NCBI GenBank assembly: GCA_009763385.1
Contig: CM019823.1
Location: 29,595,345 to 29,659,344 of the forward strand
DNA length: 64,000 bases
Direction of reading: 5' to 3'
Source of the DNA: Coix lacryma-jobi var. lacryma-jobi
Taxonomy: Eukaryota; Streptophyta; Magnoliopsida; Poales; Poaceae
Shown: positions 30,472 through 43,400 of the stretch, piece by piece
How the letters are laid out: each line of letters opens with the position of its first letter
Numbering within the stretch: the stretch's first letter is position 1
The notes under the pieces: model-generated
Database searches by the model: none
Told to the model about the DNA's origin: nothing
The model's input: only the letters and a program-made list of their open reading frames with translations
Translations under genes and position numbers: made by a program

Positions 30472-31553
30472 TTACAAATCCTCGTATTTCCAGACCTCAA
30501 GATCCCCATACTCATCGAGCATAATAGCTTTTTCTCCGTTACAAGCCGGTAACATGTCTGATTCATCCCTATATATGGTTTCTAGATTATAATCTTTTAT
30601 ATCGAGCTCCTCTAATAGATTATTAATATCAGATTCTTTGATATTGAATGAATCGGATTGTTTATCACAATAAAGACTTCCGGACCAAAACGCGAATATG
30701 TTATTCCTGGATACTTTTCCTCAAGCCTAATATCGAATATTATATGATAGATATGATGCATTATAACGTTAGTTATTTCTCCTATAAGAGGGATTCCATA
30801 AAAATGTTTTACCTTATCTGTATTTCTATTATAGATAGGAATAAAGATAATTTGTAATAGAAGATTGAATATGATACCTTCGTTTTTAAAGCAAATCAGA
30901 TATTTCAAGATACGGGATTTCTCAATCTTATACAGTGAATACGTCAGATCTATCTTCACTAGATTATCTACATTATGTTGTTGATTCAACAAAGCATAAT
31001 GCTTATTCTGCAGTTCATTTAATCGAGAAATGTTAGGAAGACCTTCATATACAATTATGATAGATAATAACACCTTTGATATTGCCTTTAAAAGAAGTAA
31101 ATCCTCTGGAATGCTACATTGATAGATACTAATCATTTGAACACCATTAAAATCCCATTCAATCAACCATAAATACCCCAGTGATTCTTCCATCATAAGC
31201 ATGTTATAATACATAGATGTAATATCCGATTTCTTATATTGAGAATATTCAATAGCTTTAAACATGTAGTGATCCTTTATCATCATTTCTTGTTGCAAAT
31301 ATTCCTTCCTGAAAGGCAGTACTCCCTCCCTCACCTTCCATTCTTCTTCGTTATAGATAGAGTCAATAGCGGATATCAGCTTTACACGATTCACATCAAT
31401 ATAATATGAAAATGGACGACTCGAATTACCAATGGCAAAGATACTCCTCGAATTGAACATTGATTTGGTATATCCAGAAATACCTATTAGACTATGAGAC
31501 AATCTTTTCTCCGGTAAATAATCGAACACTGTTTTGTTAGTTAGAAAATGCAT
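30472..31553 (-). pseudogene. AT-rich island ORF A: reverse-transcriptase-like protein lacking the catalytic YxDD
   Basis: The open frame runs 31553-30612 (313 codons). Near 30668 a second frame takes over and stays open to 30472, ending EYGDLEVWKYEDL, so one frameshift probably split a protein of about 360 residues. Residues 198-210 (LVKIDLTYSLYKI) resemble RT motif A with its Asp. Residues 253-270 (GIPLIGEITNVIMHHIYH) resemble the G-x-P-x-G...N-I-x-L-H motif B of group II intron and retroplasmid RTs. Residues 286-297 (YSRFGPEVFIVI) occupy the place of Y-x-R-Y-A-D-D-x-x-I, with both Asp missing. Spacing between these blocks fits an RT palm. This is my alignment by eye. A dead RT-like domain, as in plastid MatK, or an unrelated plasmid ORF are the alternatives. 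Confidence 0.45.
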
Positions 31554-31560
31554 ATTCGTA

Positions 31561-32424
31561 TTTCTCGTATATTCAGTTGAGGATTTCGCATAAATAAGTC
31601 ACTAACCTGTGTCCCCCTCCTCGAAAAGAAAAGACTAGCTCATGCTGTCATGAGAACGACTTATTATTTACCCCACCGGGTTGTTTTGCCTAATTCCAGG
31701 AATAGAGTATACCTGTATTCTGTTTTCCTAGCTCCTCTCGGAAAGGGATTTACCCATCCCTCGCTCCATACAATAACTAGTCAACTCCTGGAACTAGAAA
31801 AAAAGCCAGGAACAAGAAACTACTAGCTACCCTGGAACTACAAAGCAAGAACTCCTATCTTCCTAGCTGCACCTATCTATTCTCTTCAGAAGCAACTATC
31901 TCTTTATCTTTCAGTCAAGTCAAACCTTACTCTTTCCCTAGTGCGAGCCGTAACATCAGACTTCCGTGATAAATCAAGTATCGAAATGAATGCAACTGGA
32001 ACCCAACGTAGTGAGACCAATAAAACCGGAAATACATTTCAGCCTTCTCCTCCGTTCGCGATACCCACCAAAAAGAATCAAATCTATAGCTTTCCTCCGT
32101 AGTCATTTTCTATCAGCTCCCCTCATCTCGTACAGGATTGACCCTTTACCTCGCTCCGGGCTAATCATTTACCTGGACCTATTCCAGTGTATCGCTGACA
32201 TATTAGCAGTGCCCTCCGACGTATACAAGTTCTGAAAGAAATCCCGTGTCATAGCTTGCATCTTCTCACAATCCTCACTGACAGACCCGTCCCCCTAGGG
32301 GGCTATAAAAAGGGCTATAGGGCCACTAATACAAAAGCGATCAACATGCACGTTAGAGAACTTATTATTTATTTTCTAAAGGAATGGCTCGTTTCATCAA
32401 TTCGCTCGAGCCAGGTGCCACTTC
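31561..32424. other. Spacer containing the second 43-bp repeat copy
   Basis: No gene recognised. The repeat copy at 31667-31709 lies about 110 nt upstream of the ORF A start, at the edge of the AT-rich island. Confidence 0.45.
31667..31709 (-). repeat. 43-bp repeat, copy 2
   Basis: Perfect reverse complement of 23196-23238. Lies at the upstream boundary of the AT-rich island, so it may mark a past recombination junction. Confidence 0.93.
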
Positions 32425-32840
32425 AGATTTCTTCTTTGATTCTGGAGCTTCTACCCATGTTACGGCCGACATCAATAACCTTTTCACTCCCTCTGTCTAC
32501 ACTGGACGGATAAAATCCATATGGACACAGGTTTAAAAATTCTCCACTCTGGTTCATCTCTTATTCAGACACCGGTTCAGACTCTCTCTTACCAACATTC
32601 TCCATGTATGTGCCCGGTATTACCAATAACTTGTTGAGCGTTGTTCAATCGGTCAAGGATAATGCAATGCTAAACCAGTGGAATTCACCTCTTCTTGTTG
32701 TTTGGTTAAAGATCGAGTGAAACAGGAGCTGCGTGGCACTCTTTTAAATGGGCTTTACCGTCTTTCTTTACCTTCAGAACACACTGCTTTGCTTGGCGAA
32801 ATAACTCCTGCCTATATTTGGCATCTCATCTACTTAATTT
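32425..32840 (+). pseudogene. Ty1/copia protease and GAG-pre-integrase remnant
   Basis: A plus frame gives FFDSGASTHVTADINNLFT (about 32435-32490), the copia aspartic protease active-site block. After frame changes follow SLTNILHV (about 32590), a YQ(N)LLSV-like segment, then LLNGLYRLSLPSEHTALLGE and PAYIWHL (about 32740-32830), the pre-integrase region that normally leads to WHxRLGH. At least three frame changes and the loss of everything after WHL make it a dead fragment. Confidence 0.88.
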
Positions 32841-35800
32841 AAATTCCATATCTCAGGAAGGAAAAAAAGTGCATTTCAGTAAAGTCTTTTTTTCTGCTTT
32901 ATCCTTCTCTCAATCAAAGAAAGGGAATGCAGATAGAGCCCTCTCTTCGATGCCATCTCATCCTTTCTTTCCCTAGCTTCCTTCTATGCTGAAAGAAGCT
33001 TCTTTGGAGAGCGTAGAAGTGGCTTTAACACAAGCCCCTGACATTGACTAGAGGACTGGGTGGTGGATTAGCCTCAGAAGGTGGTTCGCCAGGGCTCAAA
33101 CCGAACCGATTGGCCAATACCTTTTCGAATGATTCAGTCTTTTTTATTTTCACACTCTATCTAGACCCGGTAAGCCGTCTTGTACGGTAAGGGCTTTGTT
33201 CTTAGTAATTCCAAAAAATTGACTATCTTTCTCTATCCTCTCTGAATTCCGATCATTCACTTCAAGAAGCAGCTCTTCTATTAAATGAAATTTAAGTAAA
33301 TAAGGAAATCCCCTTTCGAAAATGAGGCAGCTGTTTCATTCGCACATCCAAACTTACCATCTCCACTACAACATCGCTATCAGTGGGTGCTTTAGAAAAC
33401 ATGATCGATGAAAGTTGACACAATAATAGGAGAAATGACGAACTTTTTCATATTCAATTTTACCTTGGGATTCTGGTCCTGATGCGGACACACCTGTCGA
33501 CAACAGAGAAGGGATGAAATTGAGAGCGGATAGCAAGATCGAATGAATGGATACTCTGAGATAGAACGATAAAAATAAAATTTGATTAATCCTACAAAAG
33601 CCTTACAAGGCAGGTAAACTTTATGCAGTATCTGCTACAAAAAGAAGGTTAGAGAACAGGTTCCATCTACTTTATCCGCATCCGCTTTTGGGCATGAAGA
33701 ACATGCTTCTTTCTCAATTTATAGGAATCGTTAACCGCAACTCTCCTTTTCAGGCTTGGATTGTTTTTTGATGCAGTAGAGAAGCCGTTTCCTTTGAACT
33801 TGGTCCATCGGACAGATATAGACATGGAGAAGCTTTTCAATGTAAATCTTTCACTACTTTGTTTGGACCTTGCTTCTTCACTTAATGCTTGCTTTCCGTC
33901 TTGCCTTTGCTGGGCCTACGATAAATACGAAATAAGATTGTACATGAAGGTTGGTGAAAAGCAAAAGAAGCAATTGGTTCTCAAATGCCGTGACGTCACC
34001 TAGCTTTATTCCAAATTTATCATTCTATTGGTATGTATAGTGTCTTTCATCTGCCATTGCTTTCATTCATTCTGCACAGCCGTTAGGTATTATGACAAAA
34101 GGAACCAGCATGTTGCTCCTGAATCTACAGATAGAGAAGAGGGCACGTCTCTTTTTCTAGAAGCCGGTCTATGTTCTTATTCTTAATCGAATTCTAAAGA
34201 AACGTCAGTTTCAAATCACTTCCATTGGGCTGAGCGGGTCATATATGCCTTTTGGCTTTCACCTATGTTATGTATTCTCTCACAATCACTCCTAGCAATA
34301 AGTGAAAAGGCGGCTATCGATACTGTCCCCTCCTCTTCTTTGTCTACTTCTCCACATTAGAATTTCTGACTGGTTCACGCCTGCTTTTGTATTGGTTATA
34401 ACCTCTGTACTGTATTTTGTTTGGCTTAAATTGCCAAATGGCGAGACCAGACCCCATGAAGCTTCTAAGTCAGATGTAGATTTGCAAGAATCAGATTTAC
34501 CAACGGGAAGAACGCTTAGTGTATCCGCGGTGGGTGAATCTTAGGAAACTCGCCTTGTCCGAACAAAAGCGGGAGGTAGGTAGGTGGTAGTTAGAAGGAT
34601 TCCTTCGGGGAGCTGCTTCTTCCTCTGGATTCCCTTCTTCTATAGACAGACCCCCGGCTAGGGCAGCAGCGTTTTAAAGAAATACGAACAGTTTGGTTTT
34701 CAGTGAGCCCGCTTCTTAGTGATAGGTTTCTAAAGTATCTATCGCTATGTGCCCCTCCCCGGAAAAAAACAAATAGGCTCGGGCAATTATCAGCTTAGGG
34801 ACAGCAAGCGGATAGTAGATCTGGCTCCATCCCTTGAATCCGCTGTAACTGATAGAATCTTGTACGAGAGACCCGCAAATAAATAGGGAAACCCGCTTGC
34901 TTTTTAAGTAGAAGCTGAGCCATTACCTGCTAGCATATCTCCCCACCGGGACTCCCCCCAAAGCAAAGCTAAACCCGTTCTTTAATTCAATACCTAGAGA
35001 CCCCTCCAGTCCAAGTTGAGGCGCAGTAGGAGGGATTTCTGTCACCATTATTTATGGACCACGTAAACATACTTTTTGAGTTTAGATTCTTATGCTGGAC
35101 CTGCAGCCCTAGCCTGGGACACCACTGTGCGACATAAAGATCGGATCAAGTTATGATTTTATCATTAAGAAAGAGTACCCGAGAAGAATAGATATGATCC
35201 GGAAACACTCTTATTCGACGAGGCGTAGAGCGTTTGACTTTCTTCTTTACAATTTCCTTAAATGCGCATGAATGAGAGATTACAGCACTAGTATGAGCAT
35301 ATCGGCCGGCCTAGCTTCTTAGCCATAAGAATAGTTCTACCTACCAAGTCAACCCTACTCTTGCCCACAATAAATTATTATTAGATACTCAATTCTTCAT
35401 TGACTAGCCCCCCCAATTACCTATGCCCTCCCTAGCTTATCCATAAGAAGAGACATATCTGAATAGATAGTATTAGACCACTTCTCACAAGCCCAGTCAT
35501 ACATAAAGGAGGATTTCTTATAGGCAAAAGAAAACACATCTATATCGGCGTCAAGAGTTACCCAAGTCCGAAGTAATGCGTCTTTCTATCTAGTCCAACA
35601 TGCTTACCCAAGACCCCACTTCTTCACTACTTGACCTACTTTCTATAACTCCCAGACTCTGCTTATTATGCCCGAAGGAGCGTATTTAGACTGAATAAGT
35701 AAATAAGGCGCGGAGCGATATCTCTCAGTTCACTAAGGATGAAATACTCTTGCTAGCTTTCTATCAACCACACTTCAATCTAATCTTTGTCTCCACCCTT

Positions 35801-35883
35801 CCGGTTCGGTAGCTAACGAAAGGAGTTCTTTCGCCAAGAACAAGCACGGCGAGCTACCGCGAAAGCCGTTGCGCGTTAGTCAC

Positions 35884-35903
35884 GCGCATACGTTTTCTTG
35901 CTC
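35884..35903 (-). repeat. 20-nt inverted copy of the 11.6-kb hairpin arm
   Basis: Exact reverse complement of 11620-11639. Preceded by GCGCGTTAGTCAC, which also has GCGC dyads. Suggests that the hairpin is a mobile or recombining small repeat. Confidence 0.85.
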
Positions 35904-38900
35904 GGTTAAGGAATATGCACAGGAAATCAAGCAAATCAAAAGCAAGTGTCTTACAAATAGTAGTGAATCGGGTACATCTGCGCTAGGGTCAATCTTCTTG
36001 AGCCTTGAGTCATTCTACTACTATCAGGAAGGAGAAGGGTAAATAAGTTTTGGAGCTTGGCGCTTGGAATTCATTGTAGAAGAAAGTAAATGACAAAGTA
36101 CTCTACGAAACTCCGTGAACCTAACTCAATTCTGAATAATGAAGAAGAACCACTTTATTGACTCCAGCCGACTGAGACAGTCAAAGCGTAAACTCATGGG
36201 GAAGTAAACTTCTACTACTAGAGAAAAGAGGATAGCCATCTGAAACACTCTTCTTTGTTCAGTGCTTGACTTGAAACTACTGCCTCTTGGGAAGATATTC
36301 AACTATTGGTTGTTCTACACTGCTTGACCAGAGAGGGATCAGGCAGAATTGTCCCCGTAAAACTCTTATCAATATTGGCTGTCAACTAGACTATATAGCA
36401 ATAGCAGGATTTTATTGTTCTTACTCATTGTCTACAGAACTTATCTTTCTCATCATAGGACATCTAGAGCATCAGAACCAAGTCATACCAGGAGGGATTC
36501 TTTTTACTGCACATAGGCGACGTAGCCATAGATGCTAAGCATTTCTTCTCCTATATGTCTACAAAAAATAACAACTTCTACTTGATCAGATAGAAAGCAC
36601 CCGCTTCCACAAACCAGCTTGCACCAGATCATCCTATCAACTAGACACAAGGAAGATTCAGACTAGGGCTTGTGACTAAGGCTTGCTTATGCTTAGGTAG
36701 TTTCATTGTTTAGGATTAGTATGTTTTTTCAAAGGAGTTCTTATAGGTGTACAGTAGGACTGTAGGAATTGGGAGTATTAAGTAGTGAAGCTTAGGAATA
36801 GGTTATTGCTTTGATCTAATGATGTAGTCAAGTAGAAAAGAATTACTAGGTAAAGCAGCTACCTTACCTTAGGTGTAAAGTAAGGGTTGGTAAAGTCTCA
36901 CAGCGATAAGAGGAAATTTCCAATAGGTCATTGGGCAAGCAATGTATTGGCATTTTTTACAGTTGTGAAAGCATAACTTCATTTTTCGGCGGGAGAAGAG
37001 TTGGCCATGGCACAGGTAAAGAAAAACAATACTATTATCTATTGAATGAGAGTCTATAATTGCTATTAACTGATCAATTAGAGTACTGAACCGTGGAACC
37101 TTATTGATTCACTCCTCGCATACTTAACTACACGTTTTTTCTTTGCAACCAAGGGGAGCTACACCACGCTGCTCCCCTGCCACTGAGCTTGCTACCCCTT
37201 TGATTTCTACCAATGAACCTTCCCTAAATACATGTATTTATCTTTCCAAAAGAAAGTGGATCTCATAGCCTCTGACAATTCGAAAAGGTAGGTCTCAGTC
37301 TCATTTTGAAGATGACCACCGGATTTTCAAGATGATATTCTTTAAGCCAAGCTGCCTGCCAAGCCAATCCTATGGTCAATGCGGAACTGGAAACCATTGC
37401 TATTTGAGCAGTTAGAGAATCGAAATTCCACTCATTTAGAAATCGATCAGCAAATGCCAGAAGAAGGATAAGGGGAGCCCACACCAACGTAGTCTTAGCC
37501 CTAGAACACATGGAGCTTGGAGCACTGATAATAAGTCTGTATGATTAGAATGGAGGAACAATCACCACATCCATATTGAGGAGAAAGCTCACTCTGGCTA
37601 CTGAACTTGTAAATACAGTTGCGCTCATGATAGGGAATTCCATTTATGGCGTGAGGTTAAGTTAGTAAAGATCTTAAGTTCTGGTAAATAATAGGCAGGA
37701 ACTCCACAAATCCATCAATAGAACCAAGTTCGGATGAAGTACTTGGTAGGACCGTAGCCCAAGCCACCAGGCGAGGCCGCTAAGGAAGTACATACCACAG
37801 TAGAATCGTATACAGTGTCTAGCTGTAGAAAAGTTTTAGACTAGAGACGGGCTTTATATCTAACAGGTAGTCGGAGTGATCAAAGCGCTCCATCCAAGCT
37901 TGCTTTGTTTGCTGCTTTGGCCTCGTCATTCCGATACAGAATTCTAAGTAAAGCTATTGACATTCCTTTGTAGCTTTGCCCCTGTAGCCTTAAGTATCGG
38001 TTTCCCCCATCAACTCCAGATTCTGCTAATCAGACTACACGCTAGGAAGTTGGCTAGTTATATATAGTTGGGCAACCCTTACTGAGTTTAGGTTTAGCTG
38101 GTATCACCAACTCACAGGGCATAAGGGCGGAGCCAAAATAGCCGGGATATCTTCTTGGGGAAAATAGCTAAAATCTTTCTTTGTTGGACAACCAGGGCAG
38201 AAAAGTAATCCACAGTCTCCTTTTTCGCTGAACCAGGGAGGCACGAAGTGTTGAAGAAAAACAGAATTTATTCCAGTAGCTTTACGACATACATTTCTGA
38301 ATAGGAAAAGGAAGTATGTTAAATCTTTCCGGGTCATACCCCTAGTTACGAGTCTTTCCTATCCCTGTAGCCCCACTTACATGGCTTTGGCCTTCACTCC
38401 CCGATGAACAAATAGAGTAAAAAAGGGGATTCTACTGTACCTATAACAATCACTTACGGCAAATCGAGTACCCGCACTATACGTTTATCTACGGCGTAAT
38501 CGTTCCAAGTTGAGAATTCCATGAATAGCCTTTCTTTATAGCACGCGCCTAATCTATCAACTAGCGGCGTATACTCCAACTAGTCTGTAAGGGATGAATA
38601 TGATTGATCTTACCAAGAGGAAGATACTCGCTCTTCTGTCTGGTCCAATAAACTAGCATACTTCGTATGGCTCGCTTCACTCTCGTATTGCTCTTGCTTT
38701 TGGGTCAAGCGGAAGTAAAATCCTGTTGTTCAGAAATAGGGTCAGGTGGTTTTGGGGAGCAACAGTAATTACAAGCTTAGCTAGCGCCATACCAGTAGTA
38801 GAGATACCATAGTGACTTGGCTTTGGGGTGGTCTTTTATTTATTCTTTGAATTCAATATCATCATACTGGGTAAGGAAATAGAATCAACAAGCTTACCAG

Positions 38901-40412
38901 CAGAAAGAGCTCCTTCGACGTAAGCCAGTCAGCTTTTTGGATCCTTATTCCAAGCCCCGCCAGGCTATAAAACGGATGCCCCAGGACCAGCCAAGTAAGC
39001 AGCTCCAGCCATTGAATGCTACGAGTGAGCAGGAATTTGCTTTTGCTTTGTTAGACGGGTAGGAGCCGGGCAATGGTGCCGTTGAATGGAAGTACACGCA
39101 TCAAGTAAGTAGCAGCAGCTGAATGAGCTGGATCCCTTGCTTCTTCATTTGTAGTAGCGAGAAGAAGGAAGAGTTATCGAAAGAGTCGTAGTTCAAGTAG
39201 TATTCCTAGTGAAAAGCAGTACGAGCGGGAGGCAAGGGAGAGCTACTTTACTTATAGTGAGTGCATGGGTTTACAACGGGACTTTTGATCATGGCTAGAT
39301 CGATCGCTTCTATACATCGTCTTAGCACTTAGGCAGTACAATGGCTTCAGTACATATGGCGCAAGAGCTAGCGGTGATTGGCTTGTAGGAGACAGATAAG
39401 AAGTCAAAAGAAATCCCAATTTTAAGCTGTCTTTGCTCATTGCTTTTGGAGAACCTTTGCCCAGCTATTCAGTCACTCTAGCTTTTTCCAAGTGAATTTT
39501 TCTTTCAAGCTTGGAATAGGCTGATAAAGCTTACTGGTCTTCGGAGGAGCTAGGTTTTGTGAAAGACACATCTGGATAGCTAGGGCTAAGTGCTTAAGGA
39601 AACTAGGTCAAGAAGGTGAAACTGGATAGCCGGCATAGGTCAGGTAGTTGTTATCACCGGGTGCCTGGACATTGAATAGACGTTTGTTAAGGCACGAGGC
39701 AGACCTTTGTGAATAGTGCAGCAATGGTATAGATAGCCAACCAAGCACCAGTAAGCTACTAAGGCTAGGCATATGGTTTCAAATAGGGGCGCATGGTCGC
39801 TGATAAACTTGGTTGAAGCACCGGCCAGGCCAGCAAAATAGTAGTGTGAAATAAATGAACGTATAGGTGTTTGGTTGCTAGCAAGATAACTTGATTTACA
39901 AGTTGGAAAGTGAGAAGCACCGTTTCGCGTCAAATAGCGAAAGTAGGAGGTCAGTCATAAGTCAAAGTAAGCATATATGCGAGCGATAGCTAGTAACCTT
40001 TATTTATTAGTTGTCAGAAAGTAGGCATGTAGTAGAAAGTTAAGTAAAGGCGCCAGCGCCAGATAAGAAAATGAAAGACAAGAAATGCAATTCACAAAAG
40101 AGACTATATAAGAAAAAAACACTCATTATAATAGCAGAGAGTTCTTTTTTCAACATTTCCTAAAAAAAGGATAGTAAAAAAAACCACCTTCTCAACAAGT
40201 TTTTTGTATAACCAAAATTCCAGAGTAAATAAATGGGGATTCACTTAGATTTTTGTCTCTTTTACTTTCTGGGAATGAGCTTCTTCAAAACTTTCGTCCT
40301 TCAGTGCTTTACTACTCACTTGAAACTCTGACCCTGGCATGCGTACTATTGGAGTTGAACCTGACACTGGGAGAAGACACTGAGTGATGCCATGAATCCA
40401 AGAAGACACTGA

Positions 40413-40434
40413 GTGATGCCCTTAATGGGTATCA
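40413..40434 (+). repeat. Hairpin repeat, family TGATGCCC..GGGTATCA
   Basis: Identical over 22 nt to 27811-27832, with a diverged inverted copy at 30243-30263. The unit is an imperfect palindrome that could form a 7-8 bp stem with a short loop. Confidence 0.75.
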
Positions 40435-43400
40435 CGAAGGGATAATAGAGCAGAAGACAAGAAGAGAGCGAGGTATTCCTCTTTCCATTATCGTAGACAA
40501 GACGTGCCTTTCCGTGGTGGTAACTTGGATAGACCAGGTTGAATAAAGGGATCAAATGCAATGTTCGTTTACAGAAAAGGAAAGGCGGCGGAAGGCAGTT
40601 GAATCCGCTCCTGCGATGTGAAGGTTTTGGGTTAGTTTCCCGGCGAGGAGGAAGATACCTACCCGAAAGCGAGCAAAGCAAGCTAAGAAGGTGCCAGCCT
40701 GGTTTGGCGAAGTCTGTATGTAAGCTAAGAGGTCTGCGTTTCAAATCTTTTTCATCAAACGAGCAATAGCTTATTTGAATATTCCGACTGCGTCCTTCAT
40801 TCACAAGCTAGCTTGGAACGGCGTAAAGAGGGAACTAGTAGCTGGGTGACGTGGAAGACATGAAAGGAGCCTGCTAAAGCTTCATTCCAGGTTTGGTTCA
40901 GGAATACGACGCGACAGACAAGCGAGTTCCACGAAGTGAATGGTAAAGCGATCCAAGGCGCCAGTAAACAGAGCTTGAGTTGTGAAGTTTTTCGCATCAC
41001 TGAGCTTCCTGGGAATCCATCTTCTCTACAGCTAGCTTTCCTAGTTCTAGGTTTTCTTTGCCAGCTAATCCGTTAATCCTATGACCGGAGGGCCCCACCA
41101 AACAAGGAAGAAAGCTAGCCTCGGAATAGAGGCGGATCGGCGGCATATGAAGCTGAAAGATTAGTTGCTAAAGCCTCTCCCGTCCCATTTCCAGTTGTCC
41201 TAAGGTAATCCCTTACAGTTGGGAATGCTAAGGTAATAAACTCCATTTGCAGTTGTGCCTAACGGACTTACCTTTCCGTTGTAAATAAGTGGCTCAGTTG
41301 GTACGTAAGAGAGCTTAGTTGGCAACGTGCTGCAAGGGAAAGCAGTTGTAGGAGTTCATTAATCCAGCCATTGTCCTTAAGTGCTTGCCAATGGATGGTC
41401 CTTCTTTCCCTTCCGATACATAAAAACGATTTCTTTGCCTTATCACTAGTGGTCTCAATCCTTGACTCCAGTATGTATCTCATATCAGGTGCGTTACTCC
41501 TTTTTATAGATAGATGCGTCTGGAGACTGATAACGCTTGTGATCTCTTTCTTTTTCTATTGGTTAAGGAATGCCAATAATGAAATAACTGATAGAGCAGC
41601 TAATGGATTTCATGTCCTTCTTGATCTCCATTCTCATTGGACGTTTTGACTTAGTAGCTATGTGATTTTTCACTTTGATCCGCGTACGATTTCTTGATTT
41701 CTTCTTGTTCCTTCGTCTCTCTTCTTTGGGCCCTGTATTGGGAACCATTCTTTTCCCATTAGAATAGCATTCCTTCCATTCTGCCAACCAACCATATCTC
41801 TTATCCCCGTCCGAAGGCAAGTATTTAGGACTTTTCCTATGGCTTTCGAATAGAGCCACAATTACGCGAGCGGTAGACTCCCTATTTTTTCGAGCTAATA
41901 GCATAGACCTGGCAACTAGTATGGATGGGCAGGCAAGAGACAGAGGAAAGAGATAGAGAGAGGGAATTTATCTAGAAGGGTGGCGCTTCCATTCCCGAAG
42001 GTTGCTTTTGGGATAGGTGGAAGAAAGATGCAAAGCGTATGTTTCTTTTTGTGGGTGCGGGGGTGAAGTGGTCCGAGCAATTGAAAAATTCAAAGTCGTT
42101 GAGAGAGGAGTTAGGTGGACGATCTGGTAACGTCGAAGGCGCTGACACAAGCAAACGTGACGCAGGTCTTCGTGTGGAACCCTCTCTGCAAAAGGCAGAC
42201 CCCGAAATCTGATTGCAAATGCTTCAAACTCCCCCTTGGGCAAGTTTGGTTCGGCAGATGGTTCAATGATTTCGCTTTTCATTCTGGTTTTTCAAATTGT
42301 TGGGTTTAACGTCAACATCGTGTCTCGGTATGAAAGAGCTTGATCAGTTAAGGAAATAGCGAAGGTGAACCGTGAGTGGTTGTTCCAAACGTTTCCCCCC
42401 CGGCGCCTAGCCTTTCTAGAAAATCCTTGGGCGAGTCGAATTGTAATAAAAGTATTGGCTCCTTCCTGGGTCTGAGGTAACTAAAACTTCCAAGTAAGGG
42501 GTACTCGCTTTCCGATACTCAACTCGTGTCAACGAGGAAGTCAGTGAAAATAAATCCCTGAAAGGAGGAGAGTCTCCATGGATGGGTTTCTAAGGGAAAA
42601 AGGCTGTGTGTAAGGAGTGGTATTCCACCCGTGCCCTTGATAGCTGAACATCCATAAAATCTGTATCTCTAGAGTACCAGAACTGCTTATTATTCATCAT
42701 CCCAACCGAGGAGGACCAAGCTTTCCATTCGTCACATTGAGGTTGTCCTTGTCCTTCACATATCTACAACTGGTTAACTGGCTCTGAACTCCGTGAATCA
42801 ATCACTTGAGCTTTATATTTAAAAGAAGGGTAAAGAGAATCTAATCCTTCCCTAAAGAGAGAAAAAGTAGTCTGAGTCTCCAGTTAGGACCTCCAAAGTC
42901 AAGTGAATACACTAAGTCAGGTCAAGTCTTTAGGAAAGCGTAGCGATGATGCACTTTTATAAGCGAAGCCGATGAACAAGACAAGGAAGTATATGGTATG
43001 AAAGGAAAGAGGGAAGATGGTCTTGTGCCGCAAGCGACTATGATGATACCCCGTTTGACTGCTAAACCAACAACCACTGGGCAGGCGAGTAAGTCTACTT
43101 ACTAGTAGAAATAAAAACTCATCTTTGGTGGTACCTATCACTGAACAGCTCATCACCACTCCATAAATTCATACCTCAGGCCCCAGGTACCAGGAGTCCC
43201 CAAGAGCTCCCTGTTGGTAATAGGAAAAAATGTGTTGCTCGCACGCGCCTTAATAATGAGTTGAACCCGTTCTCAACAAAGGAGCAGGGTAGTATTTCAA
43301 TGCTTACATTATTCAAATCGTACCTACCAAGAACATGTTTTTTGAGCGGGACCACTCACTTGAGGGAATTCTCTCAGCCTGGTACAGAAAGAAAGCAGGT

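Noticed and set aside
29167..31553. AT-rich island as a plastid matK or ycf fragment
   Set aside because: No run of residues could be matched to matK, ycf1 or ycf2, whereas other plastid inserts here are recognised at once.
40346..40804. 152-codon minus ORF, the longest unassigned frame outside the AT-rich island
   Set aside because: No family motif, no leader similarity, and it overlaps a tandem repeat at its 3' end; most likely a chance frame, so not listed as a gene.
41563..42282. Basic minus ORFs resembling ribosomal proteins by composition
   Set aside because: No alignable motif of rps or rpl genes; basic composition alone is not evidence.
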